NCBI GenBank assembly: GCA_943324565.2
Contig: CALPMC020000011.1
Span: 1 to 47,675, forward strand
From: Chitinophaga pinensis
Lineage (GTDB): Bacteria; Bacteroidota; Bacteroidia; Flavobacteriales_D; Crocinitomicaceae
Direction: 5' to 3'
DNA length: 47,675 nucleotides
In this document: positions 8,561 through 17,501 of the stretch, in pieces
How positions within the stretch are numbered: position 1 is the stretch's first letter
How the letters are laid out: every line of letters begins with the position of its first letter
Notes under the pieces: generated by a model
Seen by the model: the letters and a program-made list of their open reading frames with translations, nothing else
Told to the model about the DNA's origin: nothing
The model's database searches: none
Translations under genes and position numbers: made by a program

Positions 8561-9850
8561 TCACTCATACAACAAATACTTACTTCGAATCACTATGAAT
8601 TTATCAATACCATCCTTCCAAGTGGCACGAATTTCTTCTTCGCTCCAGCATTCGTGTATCTGATTTCGAAAAACTGAATTTCCAGCTAAACGGTTGAAAA
8701 ACACATTTTGATTAATGAAAATCCCTAAATCTGCTAGCAATTTATTTGCATTGATTAAATATTCTAAATTGATTTTTGTCAATCGCAGCGGAACATTCGA
8801 CAAGTCGTAACCGTTGCATTTTTTGTTCAATTGAGTTGACGTTTTCGCTCCCGGCATTGGAATCGGTGTGAATTCATAGGATGTTTGAGGAAATTTTGGG
8901 TGACCATACATTTCAAAAGGTCGTTCGGTCCCACGTCCTAAACTGACCGTTGTTCCTTCAAATAAACACAAACTTGGATACAGCGCAATGGCACGATCCG
9001 TTTTTAAGTTGGGTGAAGGCGCAATTGGCAGTGAATAACTCGTTTGATGGGTGTAATTTTTACAAGGCAAGACACTTAAGTCGCATTTCACGCCATTTTC
9101 TAACCAATTTTCACCATTAATCATCATCGCATATTCGCCAATTGTCATTCCGTAAACAATTGGAACAGGGTGCATTCCAACAAATGAAGTAAATTCTTTC
9201 TCCAAAACAGGACCGTCGATGTAATGTGCATTTGGATTAGGCCGATCAAGCACAATGACTTTTTTACCATTTTCGGCAGCAGCTTCCATTACATAGTGCA
9301 AGGTAGAAATGAAGGTGTAAAAACGTACGCCAACATCTTGAATATCAAATACAATTATATCCACATCTTTCAGTTGGTCAACGCTCGGTTTTTTGTTGTT
9401 TCCGTAAAGCGAAACCAAGGGCAATCCTGTTTTTGAATCCACCGAATGATTGATTTTTTCACCTGCATCAGCTTCGCCTCGAAATCCATGTTCAGGAGCA
9501 AAAACTTTTACAACATTTAATTTTAACGCTAAAAGTGTATCAACCAAATGTTGCTTATTGACAACAGAAGTTTGATTCGCAACCACAGCAATTCTTTTTC
9601 CTTTCAAAGAATCTAGAATCAATCCCAATCGTTCAATTCCCAGTGTAGGTTTAGCTTTAATTGGAACTTTTTCAGCTTTTTTCAATAGTAGTGAATCTTC
9701 AAAAACGACTGTTGTTTGTCCAGAACGAATCTTTAACGGATTAGGATTACCACATGAAATAAGTAAAAACACCAAAAATAGGTGTAAGCCAAAAAGCTTT
9801 CCGTAACTTTGAAGGCTAAAAAAAGAACTATTGTCTTTTGAATTTTTCAT
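8561..9850 (-). CDS. namZ: DUF1343 / NamZ-like exo-beta-N-acetylmuramidase lipoprotein
   Basis: The protein matches DUF1343 (YbbC/NamZ, glycoside hydrolase 171). Visible blocks are KRIAVVANQTSVV, the APEHGFRGEADAGE loop, DIQDVGVRFYTFISTLHYVMEAA, a conserved FVGMHPVPIVYGMTIGEYAMMINGE stretch and a C-terminal Arg/Lys-rich end. NamZ of Bacillus releases MurNAc from the non-reducing ends of peptidoglycan fragments, and a role in cell-wall recycling is inferred here. I place the start at the ATG at 9848-9850, giving 429 aa with a hydrophobic leader and lipobox LLISC (Cys33). An upstream in-frame extension to 9922 adds 24 residues with no signal character. The start overlaps the 5' end of the divergent permease gene by 20 bases. 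Confidence 0.88.
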   Translation of the reverse strand: MKNSKDNSSFFSLQSYGKLFGLHLFLVFLLISCGNPNPLKIRSGQTTVVFEDSLLLKKAEKVPIKAKPTLGIERLGLILDSLKGKRIAVVANQTSVVNKQHLVDTLLALKLNVVKVFAPEHGFRGEADAGEKINHSVDSKTGLPLVSLYGNNKKPSVDQLKDVDIIVFDIQDVGVRFYTFISTLHYVMEAAAENGKKVIVLDRPNPNAHYIDGPVLEKEFTSFVGMHPVPIVYGMTIGEYAMMINGENWLENGVKCDLSVLPCKNYTHQTSYSLPIAPSPNLKTDRAIALYPSLCLFEGTTVSLGRGTERPFEMYGHPKFPQTSYEFTPIPMPGAKTSTQLNKKCNGYDLSNVPLRLTKINLEYLINANKLLADLGIFINQNVFFNRLAGNSVFRNQIHECWSEEEIRATWKDGIDKFIVIRSKYLLYE

Positions 9851-11510
9851 ATCGCAACGCATGATTCGTAATCGGGAACAAGGTACTAAAGTTTCCAAAC
9901 CGATAATTCGTATATCTGTCATAAGTATTTCACTTGCAATTGTTGTTAATTTAATTACTGTTGCAATTGTTACTGGTTTTCAGAACGAAATTCGTACCAA
10001 GATTACAAGTTTCAATGCACCTTTATTCATTTCAAAAGCTGGAACTGTTGGTTTTTATGACTGTGAACCCATTTATAAAAACGGATTTAACCGCAACGAT
10101 ATTGCCAAAATCGAGGGTTTAGCTGCAATAAATAACGTTTCTTATAAACCTGCGTTACTACAATCAGATAAATTTCAAGACAAAATTAAACTTGCATCAG
10201 GAAAAGATTCCTTGATTTCACGACAAGAAATAGCAGGGATAATTATGAAAGGAGTAGAGCAAAATTACAATTGGGATTTCATCAAAAGTAATTTAACGCA
10301 GGGTCGAATTCCTAATTTTAAAGCTTCTCAAGTTTCCAACGAAATCCTTATTTCTGAAAAGATATGTCAACAGTTGAATTTTAAACTTAACGAAGAAATT
10401 GCTGCTTTTTATGTGAAAAATCAACCGGTTCAACGACGTTATAAAATTGTTGGGATTTTTAAAACCGGATTGGAAGAATACGATAAAAAGATACTTTTCT
10501 GCGACCTTCGAGAAGTACAAAAAATGAATGATTATGGTATTTCTTCATCGATAGAAATAGCTGATACTTTATCCACAAATGGTTCGCTTATCGTAAAAGC
10601 TTCTATTTCGGGTTCAATGGAAAATCTGCAGTTTGATTGGGGAAATGGAAGGGATATGTACAGTGGGTTTTATTTGAACACGATTAAAGATACATCTATT
10701 CGCTTGATTGTTTATCAAATGGATTACAATTTGAACACGGCAAAAGCAATGGATACCGCGTATTTGAAAATTAAAACAATACGTAACTTTCCTGCATCAA
10801 CATTATTGAAAAATGAAGATAGGACGCTACAAAAAACAGTAATTAAAGCCAACTTAAGTGAATTGACTGACGGAACAACTAAAGTGAAAATTGAATCAAA
10901 AGAAGGTGCTGGCAATTATCAAGATTTTATCGCTGGAATGGAAGTGCATATTTCAAACTGGAAAGATTTAGAAAAAGTAGAAGAAGCATTGAAATCAAAA
11001 TTGGAAATGCACCCAACTAGTCAAGGGGAATTATTGCAGGTTTCTAGCATTTTGGAAAACGAAGGAGATTTGTTTGCTTGGTTAAGTTTTCTTGATTATA
11101 ACGTTATGATTATCTTATTCTTAATGTTGATTATCGGAATTATTAATGTAGGTTCAGCAATGCTTGTTTTAATCGTAATGCGCACAAATTTTATTGGAAT
11201 GTTAAAAGCAATGGGTGCAACGAATTGGAGCATTCGGAAAGTCTTTTTGTACCAAGCTTCTTATTTAATTTTGAAAGGCTTGCTGTATGGTAACATCATT
11301 GGTGTAAGTTTATGTTTAGTTCAAGCTCAATTCGGATTGTTTTCACTCGATCCAGCAGTTTATTATTTAGATAAAGTTCCAGTAGAATTAACGATTTTTA
11401 ATTGGTTGGGAATTAACTTACTAACATTTTTTGTTTGTCTTACTGCTTTGTTGCTGCCAAGTTATGTGGTAACGCGAATCAGTCCCTCAAAAGCAATTCG
11501 ATTCAATTAA
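9831..11510 (+). CDS. FtsX/LolE-family ABC transporter permease with a large insertion
   Basis: The 559-residue protein begins MSFEFFISQR...KVSKPIIRISVISISLAIVVNLITVAIVTGFQNEI, the standard N-terminus of Bacteroidota FtsX-like (LolC/E, MacB-type) permeases. That includes a first membrane helix (about residues 26-50). The last 130 residues hold three more helices with the FtsX core (GIINVGSAMLVLIVMRTNFIGMLKAMGATNWSIRKVF) and end in SPSKAIRFN. The start is TTG at 9831; the FFIxxR block is typical of the family N-terminus and precedes the first internal ATG (9861), so TTG is favoured. Residues of about 240-365 form an extra block that makes the protein about 150 aa longer than usual (about 410). 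No ATPase gene is adjacent, so the partner must be encoded elsewhere. Confidence 0.88.
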   Translation: MSFEFFISQRMIRNREQGTKVSKPIIRISVISISLAIVVNLITVAIVTGFQNEIRTKITSFNAPLFISKAGTVGFYDCEPIYKNGFNRNDIAKIEGLAAINNVSYKPALLQSDKFQDKIKLASGKDSLISRQEIAGIIMKGVEQNYNWDFIKSNLTQGRIPNFKASQVSNEILISEKICQQLNFKLNEEIAAFYVKNQPVQRRYKIVGIFKTGLEEYDKKILFCDLREVQKMNDYGISSSIEIADTLSTNGSLIVKASISGSMENLQFDWGNGRDMYSGFYLNTIKDTSIRLIVYQMDYNLNTAKAMDTAYLKIKTIRNFPASTLLKNEDRTLQKTVIKANLSELTDGTTKVKIESKEGAGNYQDFIAGMEVHISNWKDLEKVEEALKSKLEMHPTSQGELLQVSSILENEGDLFAWLSFLDYNVMIILFLMLIIGIINVGSAMLVLIVMRTNFIGMLKAMGATNWSIRKVFLYQASYLILKGLLYGNIIGVSLCLVQAQFGLFSLDPAVYYLDKVPVELTIFNWLGINLLTFFVCLTALLLPSYVVTRISPSKAIRFN

Positions 11511-11511
11511 A

Positions 11512-12039
11512 ATGCAGTTCAAAGTCGGAGATATCGTTTCACTATTGCATCAAACGGGCAAATACACCATACTCGCAATAAATCATACGCAGATAACAAT
11601 TGAAGATGAACATGGATTTGACCAAAAAATTGACGTAAAACACTTGGTTCCACAACGTCCAATTACAGTCTTGGAAGTTCCTTCTTTCGAAAAAGATGCA
11701 AATGCCAATTCAAAAGGATTTCCATTAAAAACAAAGAATGAATATTTTGAAATTGATTTACATATTGAAGCTCTGATTTCAAAAGATGCTGGTTTGTTTG
11801 CGCACGATAAATTCATGTTACAAATCAAATCTTTCCAAGCGTTTACGAATTTAATGATTGACAAACGACAGAAAAAATTCCGAATCATTCACGGTGCTGG
11901 CGAAGGTAAATTGAAAAATGAAATTCGTTCAATGCTCTCCATACGAAAAGGTTTCACGATGCACGACGACCAATATTCGTTTGGTAGGGTTGGTGCATCT
12001 ATCATTGAAATCAAGCTATCGGTGGCTGAGAAATTCTAA
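11512..12039 (+). CDS. DUF2027-like/Smr-domain protein
   Basis: The 175-residue protein begins one base after the permease stop, so the two are probably co-transcribed. The N-terminal part (MQFKVGDIVSLLHQTGKYTILAIN...) is a small beta domain like that preceding Smr in Bacteroidota proteins. From about residue 80 it carries a Smr domain: the EIDLHIEAL start replaces the usual DLHG, and IIHGAGEGKLKNEIRSML gives the classical H-G-x-G-x-G-x-L motif. Smr domains are nucleic-acid binding and often nicking nucleases. This is a stand-alone copy, notable because the MutS2 in this window has no Smr domain. Confidence 0.82.
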   Translation: MQFKVGDIVSLLHQTGKYTILAINHTQITIEDEHGFDQKIDVKHLVPQRPITVLEVPSFEKDANANSKGFPLKTKNEYFEIDLHIEALISKDAGLFAHDKFMLQIKSFQAFTNLMIDKRQKKFRIIHGAGEGKLKNEIRSMLSIRKGFTMHDDQYSFGRVGASIIEIKLSVAEKF

Positions 12040-12100
12040 TTCAAAAGAAAAATTAACGATTCAAAAGTAATCCAAGGGCTCATTTTTCCTATTTTTGAAC

Positions 12101-13441
12101 ATGAGTAAATTACCTCAGGATTTTTTAAATCGCATTGTTGCCAATCCACTTTTTGGTGAAAAGTTAGCTTCCTCATTGGATGAATCGCCACCTATTTCAC
12201 TAAGAATCAATTCGGAAAAAGAGAATGGAATACAAGCTGATGCAATGAAAGTTCCTTGGTGTGACACTGGTTTTTATCTAGAAACACGACCAAGTTTTAC
12301 TTTAGATCCACATTTTCACGCTGGTTGTTATTACCCACAAGAAGCTGGTTCAATGTATATTGATGCCGTTTTGAATAGTTTAGAACTTCCAGAAGAGCCT
12401 GTTTGCCTAGATTTATGTGCAGCGCCAGGTGGAAAAAGTACCTTAATAGCAAGTCTTTTAAAAAATAAAGGAGTACTTATTTCGAATGAAATTATTCGAA
12501 CGAGAGCGCATATTTTAGCAGAAAATTTAACGAAATGGGGTTGTTCAAATACACTTGTTTCTTGTAATGACCCCAAAGAATTCAATAATTTCCCACATTT
12601 ATTTGATTTGGTATTGATTGACGCTCCTTGTTCAGGTGAAGGAATGTTCCGAAAAGATCCACAAGCACGAGATGAATGGAGTTTAGAAAGTGCTCAGCAT
12701 TGTGCAATTAGACAACAAAAAATCCTAGCTGATGTATGGGATTCTGTCAAAGAAAATGGATATATTATTTATTCAACTTGCACGTTCAATCCTGCTGAAA
12801 ACGAGGAGAATATAGCGTGGATGTTGGAAAATTTTGATTGTGAAATTTGTCCGCTTCCAGCGTTTGAAGGAATTGAAAAAGACGCTAAAGGTTACGGCAG
12901 TTATTTTATCCCCGGAAAAACCCAAACGGAAGGATTTTACTGTTGTTTGCTTCAAAAAAAGGAAGCTTATCACTCCAATAAAAAATTCAAATCGAGCAAA
13001 AGAAATGTGATTTCAAACAGTCTGTTCAAAAATGAATTCACCGAAAAATCGCCTCATATTTATTTTGAAGAAAATCAAAATTACTATGCTTTAACACCTA
13101 GTGCTTTTGAGGTGATGTCCATTATTGACAAAGGATTGTATTGGGTGAAAAAAGGAGTGAATTTAGGAACGATTCAAAAGAAAGGTTTACAGCCAGAAAT
13201 TGATTTAGCTTTGAGTTTGGATTTCGATTTGCACTATCAACAACTAGAGCTTTCAAAAAATCAAGCATTGGCCTATTTACATGGTGATACATTTGCACTA
13301 GAAGGCGAATTTGGTTACACTGTTTTGACGTATCAAGGAAAAAAATTAGGCTTCATCAAACATTTAGGAAATCGTTTCAATAATTTATTTCCAAAAGAAT
13401 GGCGTATTCGAATGAATATTCCTAAAGAATTTACAATTTAA
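12101..13441 (+). CDS. rRNA cytosine-C5-methyltransferase, RsmF/NOL1-NOP2-Sun family
   Basis: The protein is 446 aa from the ATG at 12101; a TTG six bases upstream would add two residues. The SAM-binding motif LDLCAAPGGKST (about residues 104-115) is present. So are both catalytic cysteines: DAPCSGEGMFRKD (Cys177) and YSTCTFNPAENEENI (Cys227), the second being the nucleophile that attacks cytosine C6. The C-terminal 150 residues, from NYYALTPSAFE, resemble the PUA-like extension of RsmF. The enzyme would methylate cytosine in ribosomal RNA in the cytoplasm; the exact position (C1407 of 16S for E. coli RsmF) cannot be read from sequence alone. A TATTTTTG box ends only three bases before the ATG, too close to serve as its promoter. 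Confidence 0.92.
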   Translation: MSKLPQDFLNRIVANPLFGEKLASSLDESPPISLRINSEKENGIQADAMKVPWCDTGFYLETRPSFTLDPHFHAGCYYPQEAGSMYIDAVLNSLELPEEPVCLDLCAAPGGKSTLIASLLKNKGVLISNEIIRTRAHILAENLTKWGCSNTLVSCNDPKEFNNFPHLFDLVLIDAPCSGEGMFRKDPQARDEWSLESAQHCAIRQQKILADVWDSVKENGYIIYSTCTFNPAENEENIAWMLENFDCEICPLPAFEGIEKDAKGYGSYFIPGKTQTEGFYCCLLQKKEAYHSNKKFKSSKRNVISNSLFKNEFTEKSPHIYFEENQNYYALTPSAFEVMSIIDKGLYWVKKGVNLGTIQKKGLQPEIDLALSLDFDLHYQQLELSKNQALAYLHGDTFALEGEFGYTVLTYQGKKLGFIKHLGNRFNNLFPKEWRIRMNIPKEFTI

Positions 13442-13453
13442 AATTGACACAAA

Positions 13454-14062
13454 GTGAACGAGGAAATAGCTAGAAAACAGTTAATTGATTATATAAATCA
13501 AAAGATAGAACTAACACCAGAAGAGCAGTTTACAGTTGCAAATGCGTATCACTTACATCAAATTAAAAAGAAAGACTTTTTTTTGAAAGAAGATACACAA
13601 TGTAAATTGCAAGGTTTTGTAGTAGGAGGGACGTTCCGCGTTTTTTACACAGATAAAAAAAGCTTAGAACACGTTCTTTACTTTGCATTTAAAGATTGGT
13701 GGATGGGAGATATTGCTTCTTTTTTCGACGATAATCCGACAAAATTGAACGCTCAAGCGATGGAAGATTCTTGGATTTTGGTGATTGGAAGAGAAGAAAC
13801 AGAACAACTTTTTACGGATGTTCCCAAGCTCGAACGATTATTTAGAATCATTACGCAACGAACGCTTTCTGTGCTTCAAAAGCGATTTTTCTTAACTGTC
13901 AGTGCCAATGCTGAAGAGCGTTACGAAGAATTAATTAAAAGACATGACGGGATTGAACAATTAGTTCCTCAGCATCAAATTGCTTCTTATTTGGGGATTT
14001 TGCCTGAATCACTCAGTCGTATGAAAAAGCAACTCATGGATCGACGAATGAAGAAAAACTAG
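13454..14062 (+). CDS. Crp/Fnr family transcriptional regulator
   Basis: This 202-residue protein starts at a GTG 12 bases after the methyltransferase stop. It has a cyclic-nucleotide-binding-like beta barrel (about residues 25-125: FFLKEDTQCKLQGFVVGGTFRVFYTD...FAFKDWWMGDIASFF). A C-terminal winged-helix region follows, with a recognition-helix-like stretch (QHQIASYLGILPESLSRMKKQL, about 174-195). The effector is unknown. The family in Bacteroidota often lacks the residues that bind cAMP, and I see no obvious R-x-S/T cAMP pocket. It could control its neighbours, such as the downstream pirin gene, but no operator is identified. Confidence 0.88.
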   Translation: MNEEIARKQLIDYINQKIELTPEEQFTVANAYHLHQIKKKDFFLKEDTQCKLQGFVVGGTFRVFYTDKKSLEHVLYFAFKDWWMGDIASFFDDNPTKLNAQAMEDSWILVIGREETEQLFTDVPKLERLFRIITQRTLSVLQKRFFLTVSANAEERYEELIKRHDGIEQLVPQHQIASYLGILPESLSRMKKQLMDRRMKKN

Positions 14063-14198
14063 AAGTGAAATAGAACAGAGCATTGGATAAGATTGATTTC
14101 GTTTAAATGATTGTTATTCGAGTTGAATAAACTTAATTTTCAGTAATCTTATCAAAAAAACTTAACCCACATCAAGTAAATTTTACTTTGCATTTTGC

Positions 14199-14206
14199 TA
14201 CATTTG
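14199..14206 (+). promoter_or_regulatory. Candidate -7 box upstream of the pirin gene
   Basis: TACATTTG matches TAnnTTTG and lies 13 bases before the pirin ATG, which would leave a leader of only about 7 nt. No well-spaced -33 box is visible. Confidence 0.25.
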
Positions 14207-14219
14207 AAAAAAAAACTCA

Positions 14220-15353
14220 ATGGGAAAAGAATTAGAACGCAGAAGTTTTTTAGGTAAACTAACTTTAGGGATATCAGCTTTAGTCGTTTTACCACTATTT
14301 GGTTGGGGAAGAAATACAGATAAAAACATGGAAGAAATAAAAACAATTAAAAAAATACGTGCACTTGGTTTTCAATGGGAAACATCAGATCCATTTTTAT
14401 TTTGTGTACACCACGAAGATTTTTTTCCAAAAGGAAATAGTGAAATGGGCCCAGCAAAAGATTATTTAAACGGTCGTCACATGGGGCAAGATTTCATTGT
14501 TAAAGATGGTTTCAGAATGTATCATGGAATGACAGTACCGGGTTTTCCTGGTCATCCGCATAGAGGTTTTGAGACTATAACTGTCGTTAGAACAGGTTTG
14601 GTAGATCATGCAGATTCAACAGGTGCTGCTGGAAGATACGGTAATGGTGATGTTCAATGGATGACAGCAGGAAAAGGAGTTCAACATTCTGAAATGTTTC
14701 CTTTGTTGAAAGAAGAGGAAGAAAATCCAATGGAATTGTTTCAAATTTGGCTTAATCTTCCTAAAAAAAGCAAGATGGTTGAGCCTCATTTTAAGATGAT
14801 TTGGTCAGAAGAAGTTCCGAAATACACAGATAAAGACGCAAACGGAAATGAAATTAAAATAGAAGTTTTGGTAGGGAAATTAGGAGCTCATTCAGCTTCA
14901 ACACCTCCACCAAATTCTTGGGCGGCAGATACCAATAATGCAGTTGCAATTTACAACGTTCAATTAGAACCAAATGCAGAATGGATTTTGCCAGCTACTT
15001 TGGAAGGAATCAATAGAACTGTTTTTTATTACGAAGGAAATGATTTAGAAATTGATGGTACAAAAATACCTCATTACCATGCAGTTGAAGTTGAAGAAAC
15101 GGCTTCGTTGAAAATTAAAAACAATAATGAAGTTTCAAAAATACTTGTACTTCAAGGCAGACCAATAAATGAGCCTGTTGTTCAACATGGACCTTTTGTA
15201 ATGAATACGAAACAAGAAATTTATCAGGCTTTTGAAGATTACCAAAAAACACAATTTGGTGGATGGCCTTGGCCTAAATACGATTATGTTCATGAGAGAA
15301 ACATAGGTCGCTTCGCTAAACATTCTGATGGTACTGTAGAAAATAAAGGGTAG
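14220..15353 (+). CDS. Pirin family protein with Tat-type signal peptide
   Basis: This 377-residue pirin has all four metal ligands expected for the cupin: GHPHRGFET (His112, His114) and VQHSEMF (His156, Glu158). Unlike typical cytoplasmic pirins (about 230-300 aa), it begins with ERRSFLGKLTLGISALVVLPLFGWG, a twin-arginine motif (RRSFLGK, Arg7-Arg8) followed by a hydrophobic stretch. Export to the periplasm in folded, metal-loaded form is therefore inferred. Known pirins include quercetin dioxygenases and transcription cofactors; the second role would be excluded for an exported protein. The substrate is unknown. The start ATG at 14220 is the one that includes the Tat motif. Confidence 0.9.
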   Translation: MGKELERRSFLGKLTLGISALVVLPLFGWGRNTDKNMEEIKTIKKIRALGFQWETSDPFLFCVHHEDFFPKGNSEMGPAKDYLNGRHMGQDFIVKDGFRMYHGMTVPGFPGHPHRGFETITVVRTGLVDHADSTGAAGRYGNGDVQWMTAGKGVQHSEMFPLLKEEEENPMELFQIWLNLPKKSKMVEPHFKMIWSEEVPKYTDKDANGNEIKIEVLVGKLGAHSASTPPPNSWAADTNNAVAIYNVQLEPNAEWILPATLEGINRTVFYYEGNDLEIDGTKIPHYHAVEVEETASLKIKNNNEVSKILVLQGRPINEPVVQHGPFVMNTKQEIYQAFEDYQKTQFGGWPWPKYDYVHERNIGRFAKHSDGTVENKG

Positions 15354-15529
15354 AATTATTTGATTTTTGCTACATTTTTAAAGCTGCAATCGGGATAAAA
15401 TGTAGAACAAATAAAATACTTTCTTCGAATTTTAATGGTTTTTGGAACCCTCAATTTGAAAAATTCTTAGGTATTGATTCAAAAAGAATAATGGTATTAA
15501 TTTGATAATCGATTTGAAATTCTAACTGA

Positions 15530-16324
15530 TTACCAACTTCCGCCAGAACCACCACCACCAAAGCTTCCGCCACCAAAACCTCCAAATCCGCCGCCTCCGC
15601 CGCTTGAGCCTCCGCCAAAACCACCTCTATTTCCACCAAATCCACCACTGGCAATACTTCCCCAGAAAAGTCCACTAGCAATTGAAGAACCAAGTCCGCC
15701 ACCTCCACCACGACCACCTTTTTTAATCAATACGACTACGATGAAAATGATTAATAAAACAAGTAATAATCCGCCGACAAAACCAATTTCTTTTTTGTTC
15801 TTTTTACTGTATTGTTTTGAATTATACTCTCCTTTGGAAAGCTTTGAAAGTACATCAACAGCTTGTTTAATTCCTTGAAAATAATTGTCTTGCTTGAAGT
15901 TAGGAAGAATTTCATTTTCAACTATTTCATTTGTTGTATATGAAGGGATTACACCTGTTAAACCTCTACCTACACTTATGAATACTTCTCTTTTGCCATT
16001 TTTTTTTGTTGGTTTAATTAATAAGATAATACCATTATCTTCTTTTTCTTTTCCAACTCCCCATTCTTCTCCAATTCTTGCTGCATAATTCCAAGGTTCA
16101 TAGCCTTTTAAATCATCTACAACTATGATAGCGATTTCATTGGAAGTTTCTGCTTCAAATTTTTCTAATTGTTGTTCAATTTCAGTCTCTTCAGATGATG
16201 ACAACATTTGAAAAGCGGAAAAATTGTTATAAAAACTTGGTGGTGATTTTGGGGAAGGAAACTGTGCCAATACACTAAACGAAAGGCAAATAAAGAGAAC
16301 TAAACTCGTAAATTTCTTAATCAT
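15530..16324 (-). CDS. TPM-domain membrane protein with Gly-rich tail
   Basis: The 264-residue protein has a cleavable signal peptide (MIKKFTSLVLFICLSFSVLAQ). A TPM domain (about residues 38-150) carries the conserved SNEIAIIVVDDLKGYEPWNYAARIGEEWGVGKEKEDNGIILLI core. One membrane helix (about 178-198, GLLLVLLIIFIVVVLI) and a glycine-serine-rich tail ending in GGSW follow, the usual layout of the YgcG-like branch. It is the last gene of a lemA-TPM-TPM set and overlaps the preceding TPM gene by four bases (ATGA). TPM proteins were first linked to photosystem repair in plants and are found with LemA in bacteria; the bacterial role is unsettled, and envelope maintenance is only a guess. Confidence 0.88.
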   Translation of the reverse strand: MIKKFTSLVLFICLSFSVLAQFPSPKSPPSFYNNFSAFQMLSSSEETEIEQQLEKFEAETSNEIAIIVVDDLKGYEPWNYAARIGEEWGVGKEKEDNGIILLIKPTKKNGKREVFISVGRGLTGVIPSYTTNEIVENEILPNFKQDNYFQGIKQAVDVLSKLSKGEYNSKQYSKKNKKEIGFVGGLLLVLLIIFIVVVLIKKGGRGGGGGLGSSIASGLFWGSIASGGFGGNRGGFGGGSSGGGGGFGGFGGGSFGGGGSGGSW

Positions 16325-16743
16325 TCGTTGGTGCTAATTTTATTACTTAACTCATTCACATCTCCTTCTTCTAAAGGAAAATACGTTGAAAGTTGTTTGC
16401 CTGCTTCATTAACCGCAGCACAAATTCCTTCCGTGAATTTCCCTTCTTTAAACAATTGTATCATTGCATCACGCGTGCTGTCCCAAAAATTGGAAGGCAC
16501 CAACTCATTGATGCCTTTGTCTCCAATTATTGCCAATTTCTGATTCGAAAAAGCGATAAAAATCAATACTCCATTTCGCAATTCTGTTTCGTGCATTTTA
16601 AGTTCTTCAAACACTTCTATTGCACGTTTTACTGGATCAACTTCACATTCTTTATCAATGTGGACTCTTATTTCTCCAGAAGTTTGAAGCTCTGCTTGCG
16701 CGATAGCATCTTGAATTAAATCTTTATCTTTTTCGGTCAACAT
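16321..16743 (-). CDS. TPM-domain protein without signal peptide
   Basis: The 140-residue protein is essentially a lone TPM domain: TSGEIRVHIDKECEVDPVKRAIEVFEELKMHETELRNGVLIFIAFSNQKLAIIGDKGINELV. It has no signal peptide or membrane helix visible, so it is probably cytoplasmic, while the next TPM gene is exported. It starts five bases after the lemA stop and overlaps the following gene by four bases, which argues for translational coupling in one operon. Confidence 0.88.
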   Translation of the reverse strand: MLTEKDKDLIQDAIAQAELQTSGEIRVHIDKECEVDPVKRAIEVFEELKMHETELRNGVLIFIAFSNQKLAIIGDKGINELVPSNFWDSTRDAMIQLFKEGKFTEGICAAVNEAGKQLSTYFPLEEGDVNELSNKISTNE

Positions 16744-16748
16744 GTGTC

Positions 16749-17303
16749 TTAGAATTTTACGTCCGGTACTTTTTCAGCTCCAGTAGTAGCTTTGAATCCT
16801 TCTTTTTTAGAAAATTCTTCTTTGTTCAAGAACATACGGTTGAAGAAACCACGAATATGAGTGTTATATTCTTTGATGGATTCATTGTACAATTCTCTTT
16901 CTCTTTTGATTTCATTTTCTGTTGACTCTAATTGCATTTGAAAAGTCTGAAATAATTTTGTTGATTGAATATCTGGATATGCTTCATAAGCTAAATTAAT
17001 TGCTGTATTAATTTTTCTACCCATTAATTCTAAATCTTCTGGAGTTTTAGCACCTACTATTCCTGCTCTTGCTTGTGTAACATTAGTTAGGATTTCTTTT
17101 TCATTCGCTGCCCCTCCTTTAACCGTATTTAATAAATTAGGAATTAAATCAAGTCTTTTTTGGTAAGCAGATTGTACATTTCCCCATTTTTCATCAACTC
17201 CTTCTTGTAATTTCACTGCTTTATTGTAAGAATTGTAATATCCTAAGAAAGCAAACAAAATAATAGCGCCAATAACGCCTAAAACAACATAACTACGTTT
17301 CAT
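16749..17303 (-). CDS. lemA: LemA family membrane protein
   Basis: This 184-residue protein has an N-terminal membrane anchor (VVLGVIGAIILFAFLGYYNSYN, about residues 5-26) followed by the LemA core: VQSAYQKRLDLIPNLLNTVKG, then TQARA and the INLAYEAYPDIQST block, all helical. LemA proteins are coiled, membrane-tethered and often encoded next to TPM genes. It is the first gene of the three-gene cluster ending at 15530. Its molecular function is unknown in bacteria. Confidence 0.93.
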   Translation of the reverse strand: MKRSYVVLGVIGAIILFAFLGYYNSYNKAVKLQEGVDEKWGNVQSAYQKRLDLIPNLLNTVKGGAANEKEILTNVTQARAGIVGAKTPEDLELMGRKINTAINLAYEAYPDIQSTKLFQTFQMQLESTENEIKRERELYNESIKEYNTHIRGFFNRMFLNKEEFSKKEGFKATTGAEKVPDVKF

Positions 17304-17501
17304 TTTTATAGATTTTAATTTTCAAATGTATTTAATTTTTAGATACTCTAATTTCTGTTAACTAAAAATGGGAAAGAATCTTTACAAAAAGATTTTTAGA
17401 TTAGAAATGTATTTAGACTTACTTAGAACATAATCAATTTATATTTCCTTAACCATCAATAATAAAGTAATTCTTTAAAAATTAATTCCAAAAAATTCAA
17501 A

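Noticed and set aside
12090-12097. TATTTTTG matching the -7 consensus before the methyltransferase gene
   Set aside because: It ends three bases before the chosen ATG, so transcription would start inside the coding sequence; in such AT-rich DNA a chance match is likely.
15370-15405. 9-bp inverted repeat (CTACATTTT / AAAATGTAG) between the pirin and TPM genes
   Set aside because: The loop is 18 nt, the stem is AT-rich and no U-tract follows on either strand, so I do not call it a terminator.
15451-15717. Val/Ala/Glu-rich minus-strand frame of 88 codons
   Set aside because: It is an alternate frame of the Gly-rich tail of the TPM protein, produced by the GGN-repeat codons.
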